Below, in pieces: positions 25,713 to 35,581 of a stretch of DNA of 48,582 nucleotides. The notes below the pieces were generated by a model. That model was not told where the DNA came from. It did no database searches and was given only the letters and a program-made list of their open reading frames with translations. The first letter of the stretch is position 1. Each line of letters starts with the position of its first letter. Made by a program: the position numbers and the translations under genes. This stretch comes from Alphaproteobacteria bacterium (GTDB lineage Bacteria; Pseudomonadota; Alphaproteobacteria; Micavibrionales; Micavibrionaceae), in assembly GCA_020445145.1 (NCBI GenBank), contig JAGRHC010000007.1, positions 1 to 48,582 on the forward strand. Direction: 5' to 3'.

Positions 25713-25737
25713 GAATTTTTCGGATTGTTTGATCGTA

Positions 25738-26781
25738 TTAAATGATCAGGTTTCCGTTGGTCACCATGTCTTCCGGTGCTACAGCTGAAAGGTCGATGCC
25801 GAGCAGTGTTGCGATGGTGTGGAAGTCATTCCCTTTGCCATCTGCGTTCACTTGCATGATGGTGTCGGTGCCATCGCTGAGGAACTTGACGAAGTCTGAC
25901 AGGTCGTCTGTGCCAGAGTTGTAACCGCTCAGGATGTCCGAGATATCAAGGGCATCTTTTTCACCGCCGCCGTAGCGCAGGAAGTCGGTTACGGTGTCGT
26001 GTCCGCCGGCTTTTTCGAATACGAAAATGTCATCGCCGCGTCCACCGGTCAGGGTATCGTTTCCTTGCCCGCCGTACAGGATGTCGTTTCCGGTTGCACC
26101 ATCTCCAACATCGTAGTCGCCGTGGAGATCGTCGTTCCCGTTTCCACCGTAAATCGTGTCGTCGCCAACACTTCCGTACAGGGTGTCGTTTCCTGTTCCG
26201 CCGTAGATGGTGTCGTTTTCGCTATTCCCATTCACGAAGTCGTTTCCGGCACCAGCTACAACCAGATCGTCGCCTTGTCCTGCTATGATGCTGTCATCGC
26301 CGCTGCCACCGAAGACGATATCGTTTCCTGAGCCGCTGTGGAGGCTGTCGTTTCCTGAGCCGCCGAAAACGATGTCGTCACCGTTTCCTGCCTGAACGTA
26401 GTCATCGCCCTGGCCGCCTGTGATGAAGTCATCGCCGGAACCACCACGGATTTCATCATCGCCGCTGCCGCCGAAGAGGATGTCGTCGCCGGGGCCAGGG
26501 GCAATGTAATCATCGCCGGGACCTGCGAATACGACGTCATCATCGGAGCCGGGTGTGATGTTGTCGTCGCCCGGACCTGATACAATGACGTCATCGCCTT
26601 GTACGGTTGTAATGATGTCATCGCCGGTGCTTGTGGATACGACATCGTCACCTTTTGTCCCATAGATGTTGTCATCGCCGTTTGTCCCTGTGATGGTCGG
26701 GAAAAGGGACAGGTAAGGGCTTAGTGCCGGGAAAAGATTATGTATTGGTTGTAAAAATGCCAAGTTATTTCCAGAGGGCAT
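25738..26781 (-). CDS. RTX calcium-binding repeat protein
   Basis: This gene encodes 347 residues. About 24 nonapeptide RTX units (GGxGxDxUx, for example GGSGDDEIR and GGTGNDTLY) span residues 31-253. They form calcium-binding beta-rolls that fold outside the cell. The first eight units are degenerate, with Ser, Thr or Pro where Gly-Gly is expected. The last 90 residues (FVFEKAGGHDTVTDF onward, ending DMVTNGNLII) resemble the uncleaved C-terminal type I secretion signal region. There is no N-terminal signal peptide, in keeping with type I export. No enzymatic domain is present, so it may be a surface or matrix protein. No ABC transporter, membrane fusion or outer-membrane gene is in the window. 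Confidence 0.9.
   Translation of the reverse strand: MPSGNNLAFLQPIHNLFPALSPYLSLFPTITGTNGDDNIYGTKGDDVVSTSTGDDIITTVQGDDVIVSGPGDDNITPGSDDDVVFAGPGDDYIAPGPGDDILFGGSGDDEIRGGSGDDFITGGQGDDYVQAGNGDDIVFGGSGNDSLHSGSGNDIVFGGSGDDSIIAGQGDDLVVAGAGNDFVNGNSENDTIYGGTGNDTLYGSVGDDTIYGGNGNDDLHGDYDVGDGATGNDILYGGQGNDTLTGGRGDDIFVFEKAGGHDTVTDFLRYGGGEKDALDISDILSGYNSGTDDLSDFVKFLSDGTDTIMQVNADGKGNDFHTIATLLGIDLSAVAPEDMVTNGNLII
26023..26691 (-). repeat. RTX nonapeptide repeat array (DNA)
   Basis: Degenerate 27-bp units coding for nonapeptides make up this tract, with recurrent GGCGATGAC-like words on the minus strand. The repeats are coding, and no unique spacers separate them. Confidence 0.85.
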
Positions 26782-26943
26782 GATTTTAGCTTTCTCTTAG
26801 GTTACACTTTATCTTTGCATGTCTTTCGAGCTTGCTTTTTGTCGCTCAATTTCCTCGATTTTGACTATGCCGGGAAACACTATCGAAAATGTTATTGAAA
26901 ATCAAACTTTTTGTGTTTTATGGGTACTCATGGATGAGGCGGG

Positions 26944-27582
26944 CTAAAAAGTTTTTTGATCGAAGCGACAAAAATCATAGACCGGGCAGCCGGAACACTC
27001 AGGTTTTCTGGCCTTGCAGCGGTAGCGTCCGAGTAAAATCAGCCAATGATGGGCGTGAAGCGCAAATTCTTCGGGGACTGTTTTTACGAGCGCTTTTTCG
27101 ACGGCTTCGGGTGTTTTGCCGGGGGCGAGGCCTGTGCGGTTTGCGACTCGGAAGATGTGGGTGTCTACGGCCATCGTCGGTTGACCGAAGGCGACATTGA
27201 GGACGACATTTGCTGTTTTGCGGCCTACGCCGGGGAGCGCTGTGAGGGCGTCTCTCGTGTCCGGGACCTGGCTTTCGTGCTCGTTTATTAGTTTTTCTGA
27301 GAGTTTGATGACGTTTTCGGCCTTGGTGTTATAGAGGCCGATGGTTTTGATGTAGGTTTTGAGTTTTTCTAAACCAAGATCCTGCATTTTTTGAGGGGTG
27401 TCGGCGATTTTGAATAAGTCTTTGGTTGCCTTGTTTACGCCGGCGTCAGTGGCTTGTGCGGAGAGAACGACGGCGACAAGCAACGTGAAGGTGTTGGTGT
27501 ATTCAAGGTCACTTTTGGGGTGAGGGTTTTCCTCCCGTAGTTTTTCGAAAAATTTATGGACGTTTGGGGCTGTCATCGGCAT
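26944..27582 (-). CDS. nth: endonuclease III
   Basis: This gene encodes 212 residues, standard for Nth, a DNA glycosylase/AP lyase that removes oxidised pyrimidines. The helix-hairpin-helix with catalytic Lys is in LPGVGRKTANVVL, and the catalytic Asp is in AVDTHIFRVANR. The [4Fe-4S] cluster motif C-x6-C-x2-C-x5-C is present as CKARKPECSGCPVYDFC. The start could be ATG 27582 or 27576; neither has a strong ribosome-binding site. It is divergent from ogt with a gap of 33 bases, so two repair genes share one control region. Confidence 0.95.
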   Translation of the reverse strand: MPMTAPNVHKFFEKLREENPHPKSDLEYTNTFTLLVAVVLSAQATDAGVNKATKDLFKIADTPQKMQDLGLEKLKTYIKTIGLYNTKAENVIKLSEKLINEHESQVPDTRDALTALPGVGRKTANVVLNVAFGQPTMAVDTHIFRVANRTGLAPGKTPEAVEKALVKTVPEEFALHAHHWLILLGRYRCKARKPECSGCPVYDFCRFDQKTF

Positions 27583-27615
27583 GATCAAGGCATAGCAGGC
27601 AGGAAGGTTCAAGTC

Positions 27616-28116
27616 ATGGAAAAAATTACGTACGGTTTTTATGATTCTCCGTTGGGGGAAATGGTTCTTGGTCTGAGTGACAAGGGACTATGCTGGCTTG
27701 GCTTTATGGTTAAGGGGTATAAGGGCGACGGGCTTGAGAGAATGCGGGCGCATTTGAGGGATGTTTCCTTTATCCGGGATGATTTGGCTGTTCAGGCGAT
27801 GGGGGATGCTGTGGTTCAGGCATGGGAAAGTGGCTCTGTGGAAGCTGTTCCCCTTGATCTGCGGGGGACTGATTTTCAGCAGCGTGTCTGGCAGGCTTTG
27901 TTGAAGATCGGTCGAGGGCGGCGTTTGTCTTATGGTGATGTGGCGAACGATATTGGTCGTGCCCATGCCGCCCGCGCCGTGGGGAGCGCGGTGGGAGAAA
28001 ACCCGGTTTCTTTGCTGGTTCCGTGCCATCGTGTTGTTCGGGCTGATGGTAGTCTTGGGAATTATGGATGGGGGCTGGCGCTTAAGGAGCGCATTTTGGC
28101 GCGAGAGACAGAATAG
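27616..28116 (+). CDS. ogt: methylated-DNA--[protein]-cysteine S-methyltransferase
   Basis: This gene encodes 166 residues. The protein transfers the alkyl group from O6-alkylguanine to its own Cys137, seen in the signature VPCHRVV. The DNA-binding helix-turn-helix region with its arginine finger (GTDFQQRVWQALLKI and VGSAVGENPVSLLVPCHR) is complete. The N-terminal ribonuclease-like domain is short but present. There is no Ada-type regulatory domain. ATG 27616 follows AGGAAGG at a good distance. It is divergent from nth. The downstream genes at 28192 and 28664 are on the same strand but are separate units. Confidence 0.95.
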   Translation: MEKITYGFYDSPLGEMVLGLSDKGLCWLGFMVKGYKGDGLERMRAHLRDVSFIRDDLAVQAMGDAVVQAWESGSVEAVPLDLRGTDFQQRVWQALLKIGRGRRLSYGDVANDIGRAHAARAVGSAVGENPVSLLVPCHRVVRADGSLGNYGWGLALKERILARETE

Positions 28117-28191
28117 ATAATTTTCTATAATATTTGTTTGTGGCTATATTATGTGATAGAAGGCTTTGTTTGATTTATAAAGGGCAAAAAA

Positions 28192-28632
28192 ATGGGTTTT
28201 ACGGTTAGCGGTATTTTTGGTGGCGGCTCAGAAGGTGCTTCTCATCATGGTAGTTTAGAGCGTGTTTTGGAGGTTTCTTTACGTGTTTTAAATGATGATA
28301 GTTTGGATACCCATCAATTCATTTTAGGGCTTCGGGAATTTTGTGACTTGATGGAGGCTGAGGGGGTTATTGCCTCTAAAAATAAGCGCATCAAAGACAC
28401 TGTGATTTCAGAAGCCTATAGGGATTTAATTTCTGCTTTATCACAACGACTCAATGGGTTTGATTATGGTGGGCAGGATAAGGTTGCGTGGCGGAAAGAA
28501 CATCTGCATGGCGTACTTGGCTTTATGCTTGTTGATGAGCGTTCGACGGGGACGACTTTACTTTTGAATTCAGGGACAAAGTCTGCTGGGACTTCTCATG
28601 AACTTGATTCACTGTCAAGACATCCTGTATAA
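28192..28632 (+). CDS. hypothetical protein, paralogue of the next gene
   Basis: This gene encodes 146 residues, starting at ATG 28192 with AAAGGGC upstream. No signal peptide or membrane helix is seen, although a Gly-rich start (GGGSEGA) is present. Residues 40-120 align by eye with residues 50-135 of the product of 28664-29317: the block LDTHQFILGLREFCDLM with LDINDYITNVSFFCEQA, and SEAYRDLISAL with SRAYRNLIKGI. The two look like diverged copies. No known family is recognised. The gene is A+T rich relative to ogt. Confidence 0.65.
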   Translation: MGFTVSGIFGGGSEGASHHGSLERVLEVSLRVLNDDSLDTHQFILGLREFCDLMEAEGVIASKNKRIKDTVISEAYRDLISALSQRLNGFDYGGQDKVAWRKEHLHGVLGFMLVDERSTGTTLLLNSGTKSAGTSHELDSLSRHPV

Positions 28633-28663
28633 TTCCATAATTCATTTTTAGCGGGGTTTTGCT

Positions 28664-29317
28664 ATGCGTTCTTTGAGAAGTTTATTTTTGTCTGTTACGG
28701 AATGGGCGCATCAGAAGTTGGAAGGTGCGCAGGAGCGCAAGAAGCATGAGCTTGTGAATATGGCCTATAATATTACGAGCGGTTATTCTGTCTTTGGTCC
28801 GCGGCGCAAGATACTTGATATTAATGATTATATTACCAATGTCTCTTTTTTCTGCGAGCAAGCCAAAATCAAAGGGTTTACGACAGAGATTTCCGTGGCG
28901 GATGGCGGTGAAGTTTTTGAGCAGTTCACTGACTCTGATGTTTCCAGAGCTTATCGAAATTTGATTAAGGGCATTACGAATTATAAGGATTGGCAACGGG
29001 TCGAGGATAAAGTCTATGCGATTACAGGGCTGCTTCTTTGTGATAAAGCGGAAGAAATCGTTTTGTCTAATCAAGTTAAGAAGAGATATCTTGAGGCGGG
29101 ATTGCCGATTGATGATGGGGTGGGACCGGGGAATAGCGGGCGGACTCTATTAAATCAGCATATCAATGCCCTTCGTCAATTTTCTGCGCATTTTCACAAT
29201 CAAGATTTTTTTGCAGGTGGGGTTATGGGGGCCCGTCTACCTGCAGATTCTCCTTTATTGCGCAGTGATCTGCCAGAGGATCATGATGATCCTCTGGGTG
29301 GGCCTTTTGTTCATTAG
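28664..29317 (+). CDS. hypothetical protein, paralogue of the previous gene
   Basis: This gene encodes 217 residues, start ATG 28664 with GCGGGG upstream. It is a longer version of the 28192 protein, with an added basic N-terminal helix (MRSLRSLFLSVTEWAHQKLE) and an acidic C-terminal tail (residues 180-217). Shared core features are an N-terminal helix pair around FFCEQ, a central SRAYRNLIKG motif, then EDKVYAITGLLLCDKAE. No enzyme motif is seen. A 25-base perfect palindrome at its 3' end (29273-29297) lies inside the coding sequence and may serve as a terminator. The stop is eight bases from that of the convergent dnaJ gene. Confidence 0.65.
   Translation: MRSLRSLFLSVTEWAHQKLEGAQERKKHELVNMAYNITSGYSVFGPRRKILDINDYITNVSFFCEQAKIKGFTTEISVADGGEVFEQFTDSDVSRAYRNLIKGITNYKDWQRVEDKVYAITGLLLCDKAEEIVLSNQVKKRYLEAGLPIDDGVGPGNSGRTLLNQHINALRQFSAHFHNQDFFAGGVMGARLPADSPLLRSDLPEDHDDPLGGPFVH
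29273..29309 (+). terminator. candidate terminator inside the 3' end of the 28664 gene
   Basis: CCAGAGGATCAT (29273-29284) and ATGATCCTCTGG (29286-29297) are perfect inverted arms around one G, followed by GTGGGCC and TTTTGTT. It falls within the last 15 codons, before the stop codon. It could slow or end transcription at the junction with the convergent dnaJ operon. Confidence 0.45.
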
Positions 29318-29324
29318 GCTCCGT

Positions 29325-30491
29325 TTATTCGCTTAGATCATCCCAGAATTCTCGCATTTTTCTGAAGAATCCGCTGGATTCAGGCGAGTGTGTGTTGGTT
29401 TCCCCTTTTGCCCCGCCGAGTGTTTCGTCGAGATTCTTGAGAAGGTCTTGTTGTTTTTTGCTTAAGTTGACGGGCGTTTCAACGAAAATTTCGATGAACA
29501 TGTCGCCGCGGCGGTCTGAGCGCAGTATGGTCATGCCTTTGCCTTTGAGGCGGAATTGTTGGCCGGTTTGGGTGCCGGGCGGGATTTTGACGCCTGCTCG
29601 GGTCCCTTCGATGGTCGGGACTTCTACGTCTCCGCCAAGAGCCGCTCGGGTAATTGTGATCGGGACGCGGCAGCGCAGGTTTTCGCCTTCGCGCTGGAAG
29701 AGTTTGTGCGGTTTTACGTTGAGAAGTACATAGAGGTCGCCGCGTGGGCCTCCGCGGACGCCTGCTTCTCCTTCACCTGTGAGCCGGATTCGGCGGCCTG
29801 TTTCTATGCCTGCCGGAATTTTGACTTTCAGTGTTTTTTCCTTATGGATGCGACCGGTTCCACTGCATGATTTACATGGATTTTTGATGATGACGGCTTC
29901 GCCGTGGCAGGTCGGACAGGTGCGTTCAATCGTGAAGAAGCCTTGTTGCTGACGGACGCGGCCCTGACCGTTGCAGGTGGAGCATTTTTCTGCGCTGCCG
30001 CCGGCGGCGGCGCCGGATCCGCTGCATGTGTCACAGGTCTCGTTCAGGGGGATTTTAATTGTTGCGTCTTTGCCTTTGTAGGCCTCCTCCAAGCTAATAT
30101 CCATGGTGTATTGAAGATCACTGCCGCGGGCTGGACCTGTGCTTCGTCGTCCTCCTGCGCCGCCCATGAAATCGCCGAACATATCTTCGAAGATGTCGGA
30201 GAAGCCTCCACCAAAGCCAGAGAATCCTTCGCCACCTGCGCCAGGATGGCCGCCCATGGAGCCGTCAAAGGCTGCTGCGCCGAAGCGGTCATATGCGGCG
30301 CGCTTTTGTTCGTCTTTGAGAACTTCATAGGCCTCGTTAATTTCCTTAAATTTTGCCTCGGCTTTTGGATCATCCTTGTTCTGGTCAGGATGGAATTTCA
30401 TGGCCATCTTGCGATAGGCTTTTTTTATATCATCGGCTGTGGCCGATTTTTCGATTCCGAGCGTTTTGTAGAAATCTTTGTTCTCAGACAT
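29325..30491 (-). CDS. dnaJ: chaperone protein DnaJ
   Basis: This gene encodes 388 residues. DnaJ delivers clients to DnaK and stimulates its ATPase. The J domain has the HPD motif (KFHPDQNK), followed by a Gly/Phe-rich linker. The zinc-finger region has four CxxCxG repeats: [24 protein letters not shown] and CKSCSGTG. The third ends in GEA rather than the usual GxG. C-terminal substrate-binding domains are complete. Its start overlaps the end of the preceding J-domain gene by eight bases (30484-30491), so translation is likely coupled. It is the last gene of the heat-shock block. Confidence 0.97.
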   Translation of the reverse strand: MSENKDFYKTLGIEKSATADDIKKAYRKMAMKFHPDQNKDDPKAEAKFKEINEAYEVLKDEQKRAAYDRFGAAAFDGSMGGHPGAGGEGFSGFGGGFSDIFEDMFGDFMGGAGGRRSTGPARGSDLQYTMDISLEEAYKGKDATIKIPLNETCDTCSGSGAAAGGSAEKCSTCNGQGRVRQQQGFFTIERTCPTCHGEAVIIKNPCKSCSGTGRIHKEKTLKVKIPAGIETGRRIRLTGEGEAGVRGGPRGDLYVLLNVKPHKLFQREGENLRCRVPITITRAALGGDVEVPTIEGTRAGVKIPPGTQTGQQFRLKGKGMTILRSDRRGDMFIEIFVETPVNLSKKQQDLLKNLDETLGGAKGETNTHSPESSGFFRKMREFWDDLSE

Positions 30492-30843
30492 GGAAATGTC
30501 CTTTTTTTATGTTTTTGTCCGGCCAGAAGATTTGTGCAATATTTCCCCAGAATCCTGATATATTTGCGTTGTCATTTCCGGCGTTTAGTCGCATTTGTTG
30601 TGTGTTTTCCCGGTCACGCAGTTGTTTGTTGTATTGATTTCTACTTTCGTCTGTTTTGAGAGCTGCGTAAGCTTCGTTGATCATCTTTAGGCGCGTCTCT
30701 GCGAGATGACGTCGTGTTTTGTTCTGGTCGGGATGGTATATTTTTGCCAGATTGCGGTAGGCGTGCGCTATCTCGTCGTCGGTGGCGGCGGGGTTGACTT
30801 TTAGAATGTCGTAATAAGTTTGCAGCGCTTTTTTTTCGGTCAT
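30484..30843 (-). CDS. stand-alone J-domain protein
   Basis: This gene encodes 119 residues. Residues 8-75 are a J domain with HPD at His37-Asp39 in KIYHPDQNK and the helix IV motif [17 protein letters not shown]. There is no Gly/Phe region, zinc finger or C-terminal DnaJ domain. The remainder is a short Gln/Asn/Arg-rich linker and an aromatic tail ([15 protein letters not shown]). It lies between dnaK and dnaJ and overlaps the dnaJ start by eight bases. A J domain alone can stimulate Hsp70, so it probably acts with DnaK. It could also have been a truncated copy of dnaJ, but the J-domain sequence differs clearly from DnaJ's. Confidence 0.88.
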   Translation of the reverse strand: MTEKKALQTYYDILKVNPAATDDEIAHAYRNLAKIYHPDQNKTRRHLAETRLKMINEAYAALKTDESRNQYNKQLRDRENTQQMRLNAGNDNANISGFWGNIAQIFWPDKNIKKGHFHV

Positions 30844-30878
30844 TGTGGCTTTTGTAGTCCGGTTAAATTCTTTTATTT

Positions 30879-30938
30879 CGAAGGCACGCGGTCAGGAGGT
30901 GAAATAAGACTGTTTCTCCGTGACGCATCGTGCCTTCG
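30879..30938. other. long hairpin in the dnaK-dnaJ gap
   Basis: CGAAGGCACG (30879-30888) pairs perfectly with CGTGCCTTCG (30929-30938). Inside, GTCA (30891-30894) pairs with TGAC (30921-30924) and GGAG (30895-30898) with CTCC (30916-30919). It lies in the 113-base gap between dnaK and the J-domain gene. No T-run follows in the dnaK direction, so an mRNA-stability or processing element fits better than a terminator. Confidence 0.5.
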
Positions 30939-30956
30939 TTTTATTCCTGTAAGAGA

Positions 30957-32900
<1,944 letters not shown>

Positions 32901-33041
32901 TTCAATCTCCTTCTATAAGCAAGATTTATAATCGTCAAAGCCCGTTTTGCACAGCACTTTGTCTTAAATCAGGTGTAAAATATTATGCTTGAAAATGCAA
33001 GGGTTTCTGGATTTTTCATATAACATAATGCTGCTGTGATG

Positions 33042-33869
33042 TTAGTTTTCTGTGTTCTCTATTGCCTGCGGGGTATGACCGATCTGAACCAAGGCGTCAT
33101 AAATAATGGACGCGCCTGTTCGTCCGAGATATTCAGCGCAGCGTTCTTCCCATGACATGATGAATTTATGGTAAGCATTTTCGTTTGTGTATGTGTCGTT
33201 TTTTGCATCATAATTTTCAATCATGTTTCTAAAGGCAGATGTTTTTGCGCGGCGCATTTTCTTGTTTCGTAATTCGTAGAATTTCAGGAAACCAACGCTT
33301 TCAAGATTTTCCAGAAAATCTTCGCTGAGATAGTTCTCAATGTTATTCCATCCGGCATAGCCCTGTTCCTTTATTTTGTTTTCTATTTTTCGCATCTGTT
33401 CATCAATAATGGCGTGTCCCAATTCATGGAACAATGTATTTAGAACGTCTAAAAACGGGAGGGATGAGAGTTTTGATTCGTCCGGAAAGACGATGTTCAT
33501 GTATTCGACGCCTGCGGCTTTATGGTATGCATAAAACCCGTAGCAGTTTTTATCAAATTCATGCAAAATTTCTGTCAGGCCGTGTTCTTTGCAAAAGGTG
33601 TTGTAATTTTTCAGATTAAAAATACCGACGGGTCTGATTTTGAAAATGTGGCAGATTTCGTGGCTTAATATTTCTAGAATTTCATGTTTTTGGTCGAAAT
33701 TGTAATGGGACCAATTTGAATCAGCCTCTATAAGTTTTTTTGCCAGGTTCCCTTTGGGGTTTTTGGTTATTCGCAGATTAAGATTTTCCAGAGATGCAAG
33801 TTCGCCGCGCCAGTCGTCATATGCCTTCATTTCTAGAGCTTGAAAAAGAATGGTATCAAGCGATAGCAT
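33042..33869 (-). CDS. putative metallopeptidase-like protein with two HExxH motifs
   Basis: This gene encodes 275 residues. Two zinc-type HExxH sequences are seen: HEICH at residues 70-74 and HELGH at residues 148-152 (in LNTLFHELGHAIIDEQ). A later WEERCAEYLGR segment (around residues 230-243) could supply the third metal ligand for HELGH. This recalls zincin-type peptidases, including IrrE/ImmA-like proteins. No signal peptide or membrane helix is present. The start overlaps the grpE stop as TAATG at 33869, so it is translationally coupled to grpE. It is A+T rich compared with grpE and dnaK. The peptidase activity is inferred from motifs only. Confidence 0.75.
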   Translation of the reverse strand: MLSLDTILFQALEMKAYDDWRGELASLENLNLRITKNPKGNLAKKLIEADSNWSHYNFDQKHEILEILSHEICHIFKIRPVGIFNLKNYNTFCKEHGLTEILHEFDKNCYGFYAYHKAAGVEYMNIVFPDESKLSSLPFLDVLNTLFHELGHAIIDEQMRKIENKIKEQGYAGWNNIENYLSEDFLENLESVGFLKFYELRNKKMRRAKTSAFRNMIENYDAKNDTYTNENAYHKFIMSWEERCAEYLGRTGASIIYDALVQIGHTPQAIENTEN

Positions 33870-34579
33870 TATGCCTGCGTGTCGATGTGGTGGCCGCCTT
33901 CAGGTGGCGAGGGCGGTGTGCCGCCGTTTCCGGTGTCTTTTGCGATGCCGACGCGGGCCGGGCGCAGGATACGGTCATTTAGCGTATAGCCTGGCTCTAC
34001 GACCTGTATAACTGTTCCGGCTGTTTTTCCTGGGATCGGGGCTTCGAACATTACTTCATGGAAGTGCGGATCGAATGGCATATCTATGGGAACAAGTTTC
34101 TTGATGTTATTTTTTTCGAAGCTTCTCAGGAGCTGACGTTCCGTCGCTTCAATGCCGTCGGCGAGATTTTTAACTTCGGGGTGCATCGCCATCAGTTCTT
34201 GCGGGATGGCCTCAAGGGCGCGTCTCAAGTTGTCGGATACACTCAACAGATCTTTTGCAAAGGACGTGATCGCGAATTTTGAGGCGTCTTCCCTGTCCAT
34301 TTTTGCACGACGGCGGGTGTTTTCTGTTTCGGCCAGTGCGCGCATAAGCTGGTCTTTTACGCGGTCCAGATCGCTTTGCAGGGCTTCTATTTTTGCCTGA
34401 TCTGCGGGGGATGACTTCGATGCTGGCTCTACGTTATCCAAGGCTTCGGAGAACGAGTCAAACGCTGCCTCATCTTCTGAAGGGGATGTTTCAGGTTCCT
34501 GATTTTCCATGCCTGCGTCTACGTTTAGCGGATCATCGCCATTGTAAGGCGCGTCTGGGTTGTTTGCTGTGCTATTCAT
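33869..34579 (-). CDS. grpE: nucleotide exchange factor GrpE
   Basis: This gene encodes 236 residues. GrpE releases ADP from DnaK. An acidic, disordered N-terminus (about 60 residues) precedes the long coiled coil (LQSDLDRVKDQLMRALAETE, NTRRRAK). The conserved beta domain contains PFDPHFHEVMFE and DRILRPARVGIAK. The extra C-terminal tail (TPPSPPEGGHHIDTQA) is longer than usual. ATG 34579 lacks a strong ribosome-binding site. The next gene starts inside its stop codon (TAATG), suggesting that the grpE mRNA also carries the 33042 gene. Confidence 0.95.
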   Translation of the reverse strand: MNSTANNPDAPYNGDDPLNVDAGMENQEPETSPSEDEAAFDSFSEALDNVEPASKSSPADQAKIEALQSDLDRVKDQLMRALAETENTRRRAKMDREDASKFAITSFAKDLLSVSDNLRRALEAIPQELMAMHPEVKNLADGIEATERQLLRSFEKNNIKKLVPIDMPFDPHFHEVMFEAPIPGKTAGTVIQVVEPGYTLNDRILRPARVGIAKDTGNGGTPPSPPEGGHHIDTQA

Positions 34580-34616
34580 TGTTTCTGAGTTTTTCTATGG
34601 TTTGCACAAATCGGGA

Positions 34617-35489
34617 TTAGTCATTTTCGCCTGGCTGCTTTACGAAAACGTCTACCTGATAGGGTTCGTCTTTCGGGCCGTTTGTATCAAACACGACACG
34701 TGTCGGCGCAATTTCTCCAACCTTAACGGCGTCACCTGAATCTTTAACTTGTTGCAGGAATTTTCCGGAGGGGTCTGTGAAATAATATGTATCGCTCATC
34801 AGGCGGGGCTGATTGAATTCGGTCAGTGTGTCTTGTAGCGGGATTAGGCCGTTTTGTTCTCCTAGATCGCGAATCATGCTTTTGACATTCTGCCCTTGCT
34901 TTACGCCTGTCGCGTAAAGGATCACGGTGTTTGCCGGGTAGAACCAGTATGTCATTGTGGTCTCTCCCCACTGGGAATGAACCGTCAACAACAGACGTTC
35001 TTCGTCGATATCAACATCGGAGTCTGAGAATGTGCCGTAGTCTTTGCTTTTGAGGACTATTTTTTTGATTTTCTTATTCAGGAGCGTGTCGCGATCAAGC
35101 GGCAAGTCAAAGTACGCACGGTTCATCTCTGACTGGCAGTCGTAATTTGAGTAGCGCGGGTCTTGGTTCTTTAGATGAAGTTTTGCGTCATCAACTTCAA
35201 CTTTGATATTTGGGCCCTGATTTTTTACTTCGACGTATGCAGGTTCAATTTCTGCGCAGCCGCTTACATCGCCGTATGAGATCATTCGGATAACAAATTT
35301 TAGAGGGTCTTGGGCGTCGCGGATAAAACGAACAGCGTAAATACTCCGAATGAATAGGCCGCCATAGGTTTGACGATCCCTGTTTTCACCTGTCGCGGCA
35401 TTGTTTCTTGCTGCGAAGGCGGAAGGCATTTGTGCCAGAATAAGGAGTGAAAAGAGTGCGAAGAGAAAGAAGCGTTTCTGCGTCATCAT
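34617..35489 (-). CDS. secreted hypothetical protein in the hrcA-grpE gap
   Basis: This gene encodes 290 residues with a typical signal peptide (MMTQKRFFLFALFSLLILAQ, cleavage near SAFA-A). The mature protein is beta-rich in appearance, with repeated short strands and two Cys in the first half (SGCAEIE, YDCQSE). It has an aromatic WFYPANTVILYATG strand and a C-terminal VDVFVKQPG. No family is recognised. It lies between hrcA and grpE, a place that usually holds no gene. It may be periplasmic or attached to the outer membrane. The nearby ATG at 35486 is an equal start. Function unknown. Confidence 0.65.
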   Translation of the reverse strand: MMTQKRFFLFALFSLLILAQMPSAFAARNNAATGENRDRQTYGGLFIRSIYAVRFIRDAQDPLKFVIRMISYGDVSGCAEIEPAYVEVKNQGPNIKVEVDDAKLHLKNQDPRYSNYDCQSEMNRAYFDLPLDRDTLLNKKIKKIVLKSKDYGTFSDSDVDIDEERLLLTVHSQWGETTMTYWFYPANTVILYATGVKQGQNVKSMIRDLGEQNGLIPLQDTLTEFNQPRLMSDTYYFTDPSGKFLQQVKDSGDAVKVGEIAPTRVVFDTNGPKDEPYQVDVFVKQPGEND

Positions 35490-35581
35490 AATAAACCCAA
35501 TAATTTAGTCCTTTGTTACTTTATCTTGGAATTGAGCGGCTGGCAAAGCTTATATCAATATTTTTTATTGTTTTGGATTTT

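Larger units (their letters stand above)
25385..25737. other. 353-base intergenic region with terminators
   Basis: No gene is seen. A hairpin with nested arms AACC/GGTT (25492-25495, 25513-25516) and CGGT/ACCG runs into TTATTTTTT; a smaller GGCC/GGCC hairpin lies at 25458-25472. These precede the stronger terminator at 25526. The right end holds the minus-strand terminator of the RTX gene (25681-25712). Confidence 0.6.

Noticed and set aside
26023..26691. Regular repeats resembling a CRISPR array
   Set aside because: The 27-bp units are contiguous, keep one reading frame and encode RTX nonapeptides; there are no spacers.
29904..30659. Long plus-strand open frame antisense to dnaJ and the J-domain gene
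   Set aside because: The opposite strand encodes unmistakable DnaJ and J-domain sequence, and the plus-strand product has no family features.
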